Origin: Sphingomonas arvum
Lineage (GTDB): Bacteria > Pseudomonadota > Alphaproteobacteria > Sphingomonadales > Sphingomonadaceae
Direction: 5' to 3'
NCBI RefSeq assembly: GCF_026013565.1
Contig: NZ_JAPDOB010000001.1
Location: 1,142,178-1,206,177 of the forward strand
Length of the DNA: 64,000 bases
Shown here: positions 37,643 to 46,348 of the stretch, piece after piece
How positions within the stretch are numbered: position 1 is the stretch's first letter
How the letters are laid out: each line of letters opens with the position of its first letter
Translations under genes and position numbers: made by a program
Notes under the pieces: model-generated
Seen by the model: the letters and a program-made list of their open reading frames with translations, nothing else
What the model was told of the DNA's origin: nothing
The model's database searches: none

Positions 37643-38428
37643 ATGCTGCTCGCCATCGATGCCGGGAACACCAATCTGGTTTTCGCCCTCGTCGACGAGG
37701 ACGGTGCGATCCGCGCGCGCTGGCGGATTGCCACGGACCCGCGGCGGACCGCCGACGAATATGCCGTCTGGCTGCACCAGTTGCTGGCGCTGGAGGGCTT
37801 CAGCCGGGCTGACGTGAGCGGCGTGATCATCGGCACGGTGGTTCCGCGCGCGCTCCACAACCTGCAGGTGCTCAGCCAGAAGTACTTTCACCAGGAGCCG
37901 ATGGTCGCTGGCCAGGGCTGCGCCGCTTGGCCTATCCCGCTGGACGTCGACGAACCGCATAACGTTGGCGCCGACCGAGCGCTCAACGCCATCGCCGCGC
38001 ACGCCAAGCATTCCGGCGACCTTGTCGTGATCGATTTTGGCACCGCCACCACCTTCGACGTCGTCGACTTTACGGGCGCCTACAAGGGCGGGATCATCGC
38101 GCCCGGGATCAACCTTAGCCTGGACGCGCTGGTCGCTGCCGCTGCCAAGCTGCCGCGCATTGCCATCGAGACGCCGGAAACCAACTCGGTGATTGGCCGC
38201 ACTACCCAGAGCCAGATGCTGACCGGTATCTACTGGGGCTATGTGGCGATGATCGAAGGCCTGCTGGCCCGGGTGAAGGCGGAGATCGGGCGACCCGTCA
38301 CCACCATCGCTACCGGCGGTCTTGCGACGTTGTTCCAGCGACATACCTTGGTGTTCGACGCGATCGAGCCGGATCTCACAATCCAGGGTCTTGCGTTGTT
38401 GTGGCAGCGGAGCGTTTCCGCCGCCTGA
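37643..38428 (+). CDS. coaX: Type III pantothenate kinase
   Basis: Phosphorylates pantothenate in coenzyme A synthesis, insensitive to CoA feedback. The 261 residues have the ASKHA-fold motifs [15 protein letters not shown] (PHOSPHATE 1), [12 protein letters not shown] and [15 protein letters not shown], and a C-terminal ATGGLA segment. The birA-coaX-RNase J order after nuoN is common in alphaproteobacteria. Confidence 0.95.
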   Translation: MLLAIDAGNTNLVFALVDEDGAIRARWRIATDPRRTADEYAVWLHQLLALEGFSRADVSGVIIGTVVPRALHNLQVLSQKYFHQEPMVAGQGCAAWPIPLDVDEPHNVGADRALNAIAAHAKHSGDLVVIDFGTATTFDVVDFTGAYKGGIIAPGINLSLDALVAAAAKLPRIAIETPETNSVIGRTTQSQMLTGIYWGYVAMIEGLLARVKAEIGRPVTTIATGGLATLFQRHTLVFDAIEPDLTIQGLALLWQRSVSAA

Positions 38429-38429
38429 T

Positions 38430-38523
38430 CGTCATTGCGAGCGCCGCGAAGCAATCCAGTGCCTTCGCGAGCGTGCTTGAACGGCACTGGATTGCTTAGT
38501 CGTTGCGCCTGCGTGCGGCGACG
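38430..38523. repeat. REP-like palindromic intergenic repeat
   Basis: It begins GTCATTGCGAGCGCCGCGAA, a sequence typical of dispersed intergenic palindromes in many alphaproteobacteria. It has 15-bp perfect arms: AAGCAATCCAGTGCC at 38449-38463 and its reverse complement at 38483-38497. It occupies nearly all of the coaX-RNase J gap, and could fold into a long hairpin that attenuates readthrough or protects mRNA. Confidence 0.75.
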
Positions 38524-38539
38524 CTGAATCGGATATAGA

Positions 38540-40174
38540 ATGACACCAGGCGACGAACTGCTTTTCCTCGCGCTCGGCGGGTCCGGCGAGATCGGGATGA
38601 ACGTCAATCTCTATGGCTGCCAGGGCAAGTGGCTGATGGTGGATTGCGGCCTCAGCTTTGGCGAGCCCGAACTGCCCGGCATCGAGCTGACACTGCCAGA
38701 CCTCGAGTTCATCGAGGAGCGCAAGCGCGACCTAGTTGGCCTAGTCATCACCCATGGTCACGAGGACCATATCGGCGCCATCCCCTACCTGGCTGCCGAT
38801 CTTAAGGTGCCGATCTACGCTACCCCCTTCACCGCCGGCCTGATCGCCGGCAAGCTGGAGGAGGAAGGGCTGACCGGTCAGGTCAAGCTTCGGATCGTCG
38901 AGCGTGGCGGTGAGCTGGACCTGGCGCCCTTCCGCGTCCGCTTCGTGCCCGTCGCCCACTCGATCCCGGAAGGCAACGGCCTGCTGATCGAGACCCCGCA
39001 CGGCCGCGTGTTCCACACCGGCGACTGGAAGATCGACCGCACTCCGGTGCTCGGCAACCCGACGAGCGACGAGGTCCTGCGTGGCGTCGGCGACCAGGGC
39101 ATTTTGGCGCTCGTCTGCGACTCGACCAACGCGTTCAGCGACGAGGTTTCCGGCTCCGAGGCCGACGTGGTTGCCGGCCTTACCGAGACGGTCTGCTCGG
39201 CACCCGGGCGGGTGCTCATCACCACATTCGCGTCCAATGTCGCTCGCCTAGACACTATTGGCCGCGTGGCGGAGGCGACCGGGCGCCGGGTGGCGCTTGC
39301 CGGTCGCTCCGTGGAACGCAACATCAAGGTGGCCAAGGCGACCGGCTATCTTCGCGACTTCCCGGAACCGGTGCGATACGACGAGGCCATGCGGCTGCCG
39401 CGCCGCGAGCTGCTGATCCTCGCGACCGGGGGGCAGGGCGAGCCGCGCGCGGCGCTCGGCCGGATCGCCTCGGGCGAGCACCAGTTAAAGCTGGGCGAAG
39501 GCGACAGCGTCATCTTCTCGTCGCGCCAGATCCCTGGCAACGAAGTCGCGGTTGGCCGGATCATGAACCAGCTCAGTGACCTGGGTGTCGTGACGGTCAC
39601 CGACCGCCAAGCACACGTGCACGTATCCGGCCACCCCGGACGTCCAGAACTAGCGGAGATGTACGGCTGGATCCGCCCGCAGCTGCTGGTGCCGGTCCAT
39701 GGCGAGGCGCGCCACCTCCGCGCCCAGGCGCGGTTCGGGCTGGAGTGCGGCATCCCCAAGGCGCTCTTCCAGAAGGACGGCGACATCGTCCGGCTCGCGC
39801 CGGGCGACCCGAAGAAGCTGGGAGAAACCCGCATCGGCAAGCTAGTGCTGGATGGCGACGTGATCCTGCCCGCTGGCGGGGCAACCATGAACGAACGGCG
39901 CAAGCTGGCTCACCAGGGCCTTGTCGCTGTCAGCCTGGCGGTCGGCAAGGACGGCCGCCTGTTTGGTGAGCCGGTCGTCCGCCCGGTTGGCCTGCCGGTC
40001 GAGTCCGATCGCGACGACTTCATCCGCGATGCCGTGGACACGGCAGCGCGGGCGGCGGAGCCGGGCATGCAGCCGGACAAGCTGCGCGAGAACGTTCGTC
40101 TGGCGGTGCGCCGCTGCGCTACTGCCTGGACCGGCAAGAAGCCGGTGGTTGAGGTGCTGGTGGTCCGCGCATGA
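38540..40174 (+). CDS. rnj: Ribonuclease J
   Basis: Metallo-beta-lactamase/beta-CASP nuclease with endo- and 5' exonuclease activity in RNA decay. The 544 residues contain LGGSGEIGMN near the N-terminus, the zinc motif VITHGHEDHIGAIPYL, the VFHTGDWKID segment, VCDSTNA, and the beta-CASP motifs around TTFASNVARL and SGHPGRPE. It follows the REP-like repeat. Overlaps DUF1467 by four bases (ATGA). Confidence 0.95.
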   Translation: MTPGDELLFLALGGSGEIGMNVNLYGCQGKWLMVDCGLSFGEPELPGIELTLPDLEFIEERKRDLVGLVITHGHEDHIGAIPYLAADLKVPIYATPFTAGLIAGKLEEEGLTGQVKLRIVERGGELDLAPFRVRFVPVAHSIPEGNGLLIETPHGRVFHTGDWKIDRTPVLGNPTSDEVLRGVGDQGILALVCDSTNAFSDEVSGSEADVVAGLTETVCSAPGRVLITTFASNVARLDTIGRVAEATGRRVALAGRSVERNIKVAKATGYLRDFPEPVRYDEAMRLPRRELLILATGGQGEPRAALGRIASGEHQLKLGEGDSVIFSSRQIPGNEVAVGRIMNQLSDLGVVTVTDRQAHVHVSGHPGRPELAEMYGWIRPQLLVPVHGEARHLRAQARFGLECGIPKALFQKDGDIVRLAPGDPKKLGETRIGKLVLDGDVILPAGGATMNERRKLAHQGLVAVSLAVGKDGRLFGEPVVRPVGLPVESDRDDFIRDAVDTAARAAEPGMQPDKLRENVRLAVRRCATAWTGKKPVVEVLVVRA

Positions 40175-40437
40175 GGTGGCAGTCGGCCTTGGCCGTCTAC
40201 TTCCTGTTCTTCGTCGGCGTCGCTTTCCTCCTGCTGCCATTCGGCGTCCGGACGAGCGAGGAGGTCGGCGAAGAGCGGGTGCCCGGCCAGGCTGACAGTG
40301 CGCCGCACCGCTTCGACCTGAAGCGGCACTTGGCGATCAGCGCCGCAGCATCGGCGCTGGTTTTCGCACTCTATTACGTCAATTACGTCGGCGGCTGGAT
40401 CACCGCCGCCGACCTCGACTTCTACAATCCCGGCTAG
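40171..40437 (+). CDS. DUF1467 family membrane protein
   Basis: An 88-residue protein with two membrane helices (about 5-25 and 53-72) and the family pattern WQSALAVYFLFFVGVAFLLL...PFGVRT. DUF1467 genes are regularly found after RNase J in alphaproteobacteria. Function unknown. Its stop lies inside a hairpin shared with the convergent gene. Confidence 0.87.
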   Translation: MRWQSALAVYFLFFVGVAFLLLPFGVRTSEEVGEERVPGQADSAPHRFDLKRHLAISAAASALVFALYYVNYVGGWITAADLDFYNPG

Positions 40438-40447
40438 GCCCTAGCCG
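40431..40447. terminator. Hairpin between convergent genes
   Basis: CGGCTAG/CTAGCCG with a three-base loop covers the DUF1467 stop and abuts the stop of the coiled-coil gene on the other strand; TTAGC follows on the plus strand. A bidirectional terminator is plausible though the U-tract is weak. Confidence 0.4.
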
Positions 40448-42757
40448 TTAGCGGCGGCCTCCGACGATCGCGGCGAGGGCGGTGTAGAGCTTGCCCATGT
40501 CGCTGCTCATCAAAGTGACTGCCAGCGGCCCGCCGTCCCGCTCACCAAGAACTCGGCGGAGCATCGCCTCGAAGTCCGCAACGTAGCGATCTGCCGCGCC
40601 GTGGAACTCCCGGTCGCTGTCGTAGTGGGCGCCAAGGGCTCGCTGGTCGGCGGGGCCGAGCAGCCGCACCGCCCGGCGGGTGAACACCCCGCGGTCGCCC
40701 TTGAGGTATTCCTGCCAGCTGCGATCATCGACCTCAGTAGAGAGTATTTTACCGACGTCGATCGATGCGGAGTGCAAGGAATCGATCAGCATGGCCGTGC
40801 GGCGGGCGAAGGCCTCGCTGTCTGCCGCCCGGGTCGCCTCCTGGCTCTGCTCGATATGTTGTTCAAGGGCACTGGCTGTCTGGCCGATGGTCAGCATCTG
40901 CGCCGTCAGCCGGTCGGACGCGATCCGCGCGGCTTCGACGGCACGTACGGCGACCTGCTCCACCTCCGCCAATTGATTGCGGATGCTGTCCTGGATGGCT
41001 CGTTCCAGCGCCGCGCGGGTCTCGTCCGACAGCCGCTGGGCGCCCTCGGGTATCACATTGCCGATCGCCTCACGCGCGCGCTCGGCCGCATGGCCCGCGG
41101 CCTCGCGCACCTGGACCATCGCCTGCACCAGCGCCGGGGCCGTCTCCGCCTGCAGCCGGGAAGCTTCGTCGCCGGCCTGAACCATCGCGTCCCGCAAGGC
41201 GCCCAGCCGCTGCTCGGCCCCACCGACGCCCTCGTCGACGCTGGCCAGAAGCGCAGCCAATCGGTCCTGCTGTGCCGCTAGTCCCTCGGCGCCGCCAGCC
41301 AGCCGCTCGGACGCTTCCGTCGCCGCTTCGCGCATCCACTCGATCTCGGGCCGGGCTGCCTGGGCCGCGGCCAGCAACCGTTCCGCGCCGCCTTCCGCGC
41401 GCTCGAGCGAGTCGGACAGCCTTTCCCCGATCTCGTCATGCAACCCGGTCACCGCCGCTCGCAGCGCCTCCGTCCGCTGCGTCAGTGTTTCCAACGAACC
41501 GTCGCTCGACGCGGACTGCAGCGCCAAGCCGTCCAACTCGCTGCGCACCCGGGCGATGGCGGTTGCAATACCGGCGGCGCGCAGATCGCCCTCCGCCGCG
41601 AGGTCCACGAAGCGCTGATCGAGCTCGGCGAGGCTACGCTCGATCTGGGCGATCACCGACTGGCTCGCCCGCTCCTGAGCCGCAATCCGCGAAGACAAGG
41701 CATCCACGGCGGCCGACGCACCGGTCACCCGCGATTCCAGCGCTTCGGCGGCGTCCACGCCCGCGCGGCCGAGCCCGGCCGCACTCTGCGCCAGCAACGC
41801 GTGCACGGCCGCGGCTTGCGTATCGATCCCGGCCCTGATCTCCGTCAGCGCCGCACCGGCGCGCTCCAGGAGTGCATCGACCTGCTGCCCGGCCGCGGTC
41901 CCGGCCTCGCCCACGCGCGCCGCCGCCGCGGCCCCCGCACTTTCGATCTGGGTCAGGTGAGCGACCAGCCGCTGCGACGCACCGCCAGCGGCCTCATCGG
42001 CCTCGCGCGCCCGTGCGGTGACCGCCGCCAATTGCGCCTCGAGCCCGGCGGCGTGAGCGCTGGCCTCGTGACCCGTCCCGCGCAACTCCGCCGCCATCGT
42101 TCGCGCGCTTTGCTCGGCCCGCGGAAGGTCGTCCAGCAGTACGCCCAGGTCGATCCGAGCGCTCTCGGCCGCCCGGTCCAGCGCCGCGCCATGCCGCGCC
42201 AAGTTCTCCGCGCCTGCGTCAAGGTCGCGGGTTACTTGGCCGAGCCGATGCCCAGCCTCGTCGCCCAGCCTCATCAGGCGCTCCGCCACCATGCCAAGCG
42301 CTGCTTGTTCTTCGTCGATCCGCTGGCGCAGCACGCCAAGCAGCGCTTCCATGCTGCGGGCCTCCGTGCGCATCTGCCGGACCGACTGGGTGAAGCGCTC
42401 CGCTTCACGCCGCCGGGTGCGTCCGAACATCAGCCACCCCAGGCCGAGCAGCGCCAGTGGCCCGGCAGCCGTGGCCACCCACTGCGCGATAGCTGGAGCA
42501 CCAAGCGGCTGCACGCCGAGCGCTCGACCCGCGCCCCACGCAACAAAGCCGACCCACAACAACGCCAGCGCGGTCAGCGCCCAGCCGAGAACCCGCCTGC
42601 CGCCAGCGCTTTCGTCGGCCGTGGGCGACAGGAACTCGGGCATTGCCGGCTCGGTGAAAACGCCCTCGGCCGGCCCTGTCGAGCCCACCTCCGGGATGCT
42701 GTCGGTCAGTTCAAGCGGCTCGTGCCTGAACGCGGCGCGTTGCGGATGCCCCATCAT
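40448..42757 (-). CDS. Large Ala-rich coiled-coil membrane protein
   Basis: A 769-residue protein of unknown function. Residues 1-50 are polar; two membrane helices lie near 56-80 and 90-110 (LGWALTALALLWVGFVAWGA and VATAAGPLALLGLGWLMFG). From about 115 to 650 it is Ala/Glu/Arg/Gln-rich helix with continuous heptads, similar in style to chemoreceptor signalling or apolipoprotein-like coiled coils. The last 120 residues form a more globular, conserved-looking domain starting near DVGKILSTEVDDRSWQEYL. Start choice is uncertain (GTG 42763, ATG 42757 or 42754). Divergent from the gene at 42830 with about 70 bp between. Confidence 0.8.
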   Translation of the reverse strand: MMGHPQRAAFRHEPLELTDSIPEVGSTGPAEGVFTEPAMPEFLSPTADESAGGRRVLGWALTALALLWVGFVAWGAGRALGVQPLGAPAIAQWVATAAGPLALLGLGWLMFGRTRRREAERFTQSVRQMRTEARSMEALLGVLRQRIDEEQAALGMVAERLMRLGDEAGHRLGQVTRDLDAGAENLARHGAALDRAAESARIDLGVLLDDLPRAEQSARTMAAELRGTGHEASAHAAGLEAQLAAVTARAREADEAAGGASQRLVAHLTQIESAGAAAAARVGEAGTAAGQQVDALLERAGAALTEIRAGIDTQAAAVHALLAQSAAGLGRAGVDAAEALESRVTGASAAVDALSSRIAAQERASQSVIAQIERSLAELDQRFVDLAAEGDLRAAGIATAIARVRSELDGLALQSASSDGSLETLTQRTEALRAAVTGLHDEIGERLSDSLERAEGGAERLLAAAQAARPEIEWMREAATEASERLAGGAEGLAAQQDRLAALLASVDEGVGGAEQRLGALRDAMVQAGDEASRLQAETAPALVQAMVQVREAAGHAAERAREAIGNVIPEGAQRLSDETRAALERAIQDSIRNQLAEVEQVAVRAVEAARIASDRLTAQMLTIGQTASALEQHIEQSQEATRAADSEAFARRTAMLIDSLHSASIDVGKILSTEVDDRSWQEYLKGDRGVFTRRAVRLLGPADQRALGAHYDSDREFHGAADRYVADFEAMLRRVLGERDGGPLAVTLMSSDMGKLYTALAAIVGGRR

Positions 42758-42829
42758 GACCACGGACTTTACCAGCTTTGCCCGGCAGAGGAAGCGTGCA
42801 AGAGAGCAGGGCGGGGAGGGTCACCGCTC

Positions 42830-44014
42830 ATGGCGCTTGGCGCGCTCATCGGTGCTTATCAGGAAGACGATTCGGGTCGGTTGTGCGCGCTTCAACCGCT
42901 CGCCGGCCGGACTCTGATCGAATATCAGGCACGCTGCGCGGCGGCGGCCGGCTGCGCGCCGATCGTGGTGCTGGTTGAGATGGTTCCGGTGGCGCTCGCC
43001 GCGGCCTTGGAGCGGCTGCGAGTCGAGGGTGTTCCCGTGGTCGCGGTCAGCGATCCGCAGGAGGCCGCCGCCCGGTTCGAACCGCACGCCCGACTGCTCC
43101 AGGTGGCAGACGGTGTTGCGCCCGCCATGCCGATGGTCGAGCGCGTCGCCGCGCTGGAGGAGCGCGCCGTGCTGACCGTGCCCGACGACGAGCGGCACCG
43201 CGACTTCGAGCGGATCGACAATGACCAACGCTGGGCCGGCCTAGCGATGGTGGACGGGCAGACCCTCGCCTCCACCGCCGCAATGCTCGGTGATTGGGAC
43301 CTGCTCTCGACCCTGCTGCGCCGGACTATCCAGGCAGGCGCGCTGCACATTCCCACCGGTGAGGGCCTCACACCCTACCATGCGCGCGCCGGCGGCGGGC
43401 CGGGCGAGTTCGACCGTAGCCTGCTGCTCGCATCGCGCCGCGCCAGACCGGACTGGGTAGCACGTTACATTCTTCCCCCCGTGGAGGAATTCGCGACCGA
43501 GCAGTTGATGCCCACAAAGGTCCGCCCGGCCTGGCTGGTGACCGCGGCACTGGTTCTCACCTTGCTCGCCGCCCTGGCGATCAGCCGCGGCTATTTGTGG
43601 CCCGCGCTGGGCTTGCTGCTGGCGGGCATGCCGCTCGACATTGTCGGAGAGCGGCTTGGCCAGCTTCGCCTTCAGCCGGTCCCGGCACAGTCGCCGACCC
43701 GGCGGCTGCTGTGGCCCGCGAGTGGTCTGGCCCTGCTCGCCCTGGGATGGTTCCAGACCAACCACGGCGGAGGTTGGGGCGCGCTTGCGACAACCGTGGC
43801 CGGCCTCGCCTTCATCGAAGCCCTGCGAATCGAGCGTAGCGGGCGAGAACTGCCGTTCGGCCACTGGCTGTTCGACCGACGTCCGGCCATCGTCGTGACT
43901 GCAGTGGTTGCGATCGGTGGGTGGTGGAACATCGCGCTGGTGCTTCTGGCGCTCTATGCCGCGGCCAGTTTCTTTCTGGTGCAGAACTGGGTCCACCGCG
44001 GCCAGCGCGATTGA
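42830..44014 (+). CDS. Nucleotidyltransferase-like / degenerate CDP-alcohol phosphatidyltransferase-like membrane protein
   Basis: A 394-residue protein. Residues 1-215 look like a Rossmann-type nucleotidyltransferase (GALIGAYQ..., LQPLAGRTLIEYQ, then a VVLVEMVP strand), but a clear metal-binding Asp pair is not obvious. From about 215 the pattern PVEEFATEQLMPTKVRPAW followed by membrane helices resembles CDP-alcohol phosphatidyltransferases fused to such domains (as in inositol-phosphate cytidylyltransferase/DIPP synthase). The catalytic D-x-x-D-G-x-x-A-R box is reduced to LDIVGERLG. At least five membrane spans follow. GGGAGG upstream of the ATG. Not a confirmed family member. Confidence 0.75.
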   Translation: MALGALIGAYQEDDSGRLCALQPLAGRTLIEYQARCAAAAGCAPIVVLVEMVPVALAAALERLRVEGVPVVAVSDPQEAAARFEPHARLLQVADGVAPAMPMVERVAALEERAVLTVPDDERHRDFERIDNDQRWAGLAMVDGQTLASTAAMLGDWDLLSTLLRRTIQAGALHIPTGEGLTPYHARAGGGPGEFDRSLLLASRRARPDWVARYILPPVEEFATEQLMPTKVRPAWLVTAALVLTLLAALAISRGYLWPALGLLLAGMPLDIVGERLGQLRLQPVPAQSPTRRLLWPASGLALLALGWFQTNHGGGWGALATTVAGLAFIEALRIERSGRELPFGHWLFDRRPAIVVTAVVAIGGWWNIALVLLALYAAASFFLVQNWVHRGQRD

Positions 44015-44048
44015 GGACGCGTTAACCCAGCTGCGCTAAAGAACAACC

Positions 44049-45062
44049 ATGGTCGAGGCACAGCCGACAGCGGTCCTGGAATGGAGCCGCCGGGCAGCCC
44101 GCGCGCATGCCGCCGGGATGAACGGCCGGCTTGCGACCGCAATGACCGACTTCCTGCTGGATCCGGCCGAGCGGCTGTCCGAGCAGGAGCGGGCGCTGAT
44201 GACCAGCATGCTGGCGGCGCTGATCGGTGGTCTGGCGGAGGAGCTCGCCCTGCGCCTGGGTCCGAACGCGGCCGCTCACGTCGATGCCGACGTACTGATG
44301 GACCGCCTGCGTGCCGCTGGCCTCCTCGGCCGTCCCCGGCTGATCGCTCTCCTGCTCCGGCGTTCGTGGCTCATTCGCTCGCGCGATCTCCCAGGGGAGG
44401 GCGGCACCGCGTTGCTCCAGGGGTTCGCCGGCGACCGTGACCCGGCCGTCGCTTCGGCTGCAATGGCAGTCGTGCTCGCCAGGGCGTCCAACCGCGATCG
44501 CTTCGGTCGGCCCGGCCTGTCCTTGAGCGACTGCGATGCCGAAACGGCCGTTGATCTCACCTACGCTGTTGCCGCGGCGTTCGACACGGACGGTGAAGAA
44601 GCATTGGTCGCAGCCGCCGTGGATCTGCTCGCCCGGCATGACGAAGGTGAGCGGCTCGAGGCGCTCGAGGCTCGGCTGGTGCTGGCGATCGATCAGGCCG
44701 GCCGCCTCGACGCTGCTGGGCTGCTCGCCATGGCGGCGCGAGGTGAGGTCGGCCTGCTCGCCGAGGCGCTGGCGCGGATCGCCCGCATCCCGGCCGAAGC
44801 CGCCTGGTCGATGCTGATGCGGCGGGACGAACCGGCGCTGGGCCAGCTGCTCCGCCTGGCGGAGCAGCCGCGCACGGTCGCTGCCGGGCTGATCGCGGCC
44901 TTGACCAACAGGCTGGCGCTGGCCGACCCAGCCTCGGCGATCGCGGGGTTTGACGCCATGACCCCGTCCGAGGCGACGGCCGTTCGGAGCCGCCTGCGAC
45001 TGCCATCATTGTTCAAGGCCGCGCGGGCGGTGCTGCAGGGCGATGGCCAGCACCGCGCCTGA
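44049..45062 (+). CDS. DUF2336 domain protein
   Basis: A 337-residue, helix-rich, soluble protein built of HEAT-like repeats (for example RLIALLLRRSWLIRSRDL and GLLAEALARIARIPAEAAWS), fitting DUF2336 of alphaproteobacteria. It overlaps the following histidine-kinase-like gene by 20 bases, so the two are translationally coupled and probably act together. Function unknown. Confidence 0.8.
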   Translation: MVEAQPTAVLEWSRRAARAHAAGMNGRLATAMTDFLLDPAERLSEQERALMTSMLAALIGGLAEELALRLGPNAAAHVDADVLMDRLRAAGLLGRPRLIALLLRRSWLIRSRDLPGEGGTALLQGFAGDRDPAVASAAMAVVLARASNRDRFGRPGLSLSDCDAETAVDLTYAVAAAFDTDGEEALVAAAVDLLARHDEGERLEALEARLVLAIDQAGRLDAAGLLAMAARGEVGLLAEALARIARIPAEAAWSMLMRRDEPALGQLLRLAEQPRTVAAGLIAALTNRLALADPASAIAGFDAMTPSEATAVRSRLRLPSLFKAARAVLQGDGQHRA

Positions 45063-46344
45063 CCCGATCCGCGGCTCGGTCGACGAGCATGGCCGCCTGG
45101 TCCGTGCCGACCCGCCGCTGGCGCGCTTGCAGGAAGCGGCCGGCAGTCGCCTCGGCGCCGTCCTCGCCGTTCCGCAATTGTCCGACATCGCCCGGCTGGC
45201 GCGGCAACTCGGCGTCACTTTGTCGCGCCCGGCACTCGCCGCCACCGACAGCGCAGACCTCGACCTGTGGGTCCGGGCCGAGCCGCTCGCAGATCGCGTC
45301 GAACTGGCGATCGAGAGCTGGATCGAGCGGCCGGCCCGGGGTGCCCGCTGGCCACTTGCCGACCTCGCCGATCCTCCGTCCACCAGCGCCACGCCAGCAT
45401 TTACCACCGATGCCGAGCTGCGCCTTCTCACGCTAACGCCGGCGGCCGCCACGCTCCTTGCCGCCACGGCTGCGGAGGCGCTCGGACAGCCGTTGACCGG
45501 GTTGCTGGATCTCCGGCCAGACCCGGACGGCAGCCTGCCGCTGCTGACGGCCGTGGCCCTGCGTCGTGAATTCACCGGTCAACGGGCGGCAATCCGCAGC
45601 AGCGGCGCGGAACTGCTCGTCGCCGGGGAGCCGCGCCTGTCCCCTGATGGCGGCTTTGCCGGCCTGCAATGCCAGCTGTCCTCCCGGGACTCGCCGCCCG
45701 TCGAGACCGCAACCGCCAGTTTCGATGCGTTGCTGCGGGAACCGCTGGACGTCATCGTGGACGAAGCCGAGCGGATCGCCGACAAGGCGGAGGGCCCATT
45801 GCGCAGCGACTACGCCGCGTACGCAACCGATATCGCGGGCGCTGCCCGGCACCTGCTCGAAGTGCTTCAGGCCATGGGCCAGGAAGCCGCCACTAGCGGG
45901 CGACCGGAGCGGATCGACCTGGCCGAATTGGCGCTGGAAGCGGCTGGATTGGTGCAGGCGCAGGCGAGCGAGGCGGGGGTGACGCTGGACATCGACGGCG
46001 TGCCGACACTGTCCACGCTGGGCCAGCCGCGCCAGGTGACGCAGATCCTCGTCAACCTGATCGGCAATGCGATCCGCCACTCGCCTGCCTCCGGCGTCGT
46101 GCGGATCACGTCAGAGGCGGGCGCGATGGCCAGCGTCACCGTGGCCGATCAGGGCCCGGGCGTCGCGCCCGCCGATGCCGAACGCATTTTCGAGCGGTTC
46201 GAACAGGTGGAGCCGCAGGGGGTAGGCGCTGGTCTGGGCCTCGCCATTTCCCGACGCCTCGCTCAACAGATGGGCGGCAACATCAGCCTGGAAAGTAAAG
46301 CGGGCGAGGGCGCCCGCTTCACCTTGAGCCTGCCGCTCGCCTGA
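45043..46344 (+). CDS. Histidine-kinase-like protein lacking the phospho-acceptor His
   Basis: A 433-residue soluble protein. A PAS-like region (about 115-215) precedes a DHp-like helix pair and a C-terminal HATPase_c domain. The ATPase domain has all boxes: N-box NLIGNAIRHSP, G1 DQGPGVAP, F-box IFERFEQ and G2 GAGLGLAISRRL. In the DHp helix the usual S-H-E-L-R-T-P-L-N is replaced by LLREPLDVI: the residues that would include His are missing. It should bind ATP but may not autophosphorylate, resembling pseudo-kinases such as DivL. Coupled to the DUF2336 gene. Convergent with gltA, 4 bp apart. Confidence 0.85.
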   Translation: MASTAPDPIRGSVDEHGRLVRADPPLARLQEAAGSRLGAVLAVPQLSDIARLARQLGVTLSRPALAATDSADLDLWVRAEPLADRVELAIESWIERPARGARWPLADLADPPSTSATPAFTTDAELRLLTLTPAAATLLAATAAEALGQPLTGLLDLRPDPDGSLPLLTAVALRREFTGQRAAIRSSGAELLVAGEPRLSPDGGFAGLQCQLSSRDSPPVETATASFDALLREPLDVIVDEAERIADKAEGPLRSDYAAYATDIAGAARHLLEVLQAMGQEAATSGRPERIDLAELALEAAGLVQAQASEAGVTLDIDGVPTLSTLGQPRQVTQILVNLIGNAIRHSPASGVVRITSEAGAMASVTVADQGPGVAPADAERIFERFEQVEPQGVGAGLGLAISRRLAQQMGGNISLESKAGEGARFTLSLPLA

Positions 46345-46348
46345 CTGT

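Noticed and set aside
41438-42829. Upstream part of an 858-residue plus-strand open frame opposite the coiled-coil gene
   Set aside because: The region has Arg/Ala-rich shadow composition. The real gene on that frame starts at 42830, where a good ribosome site and folded-domain sequence begin.
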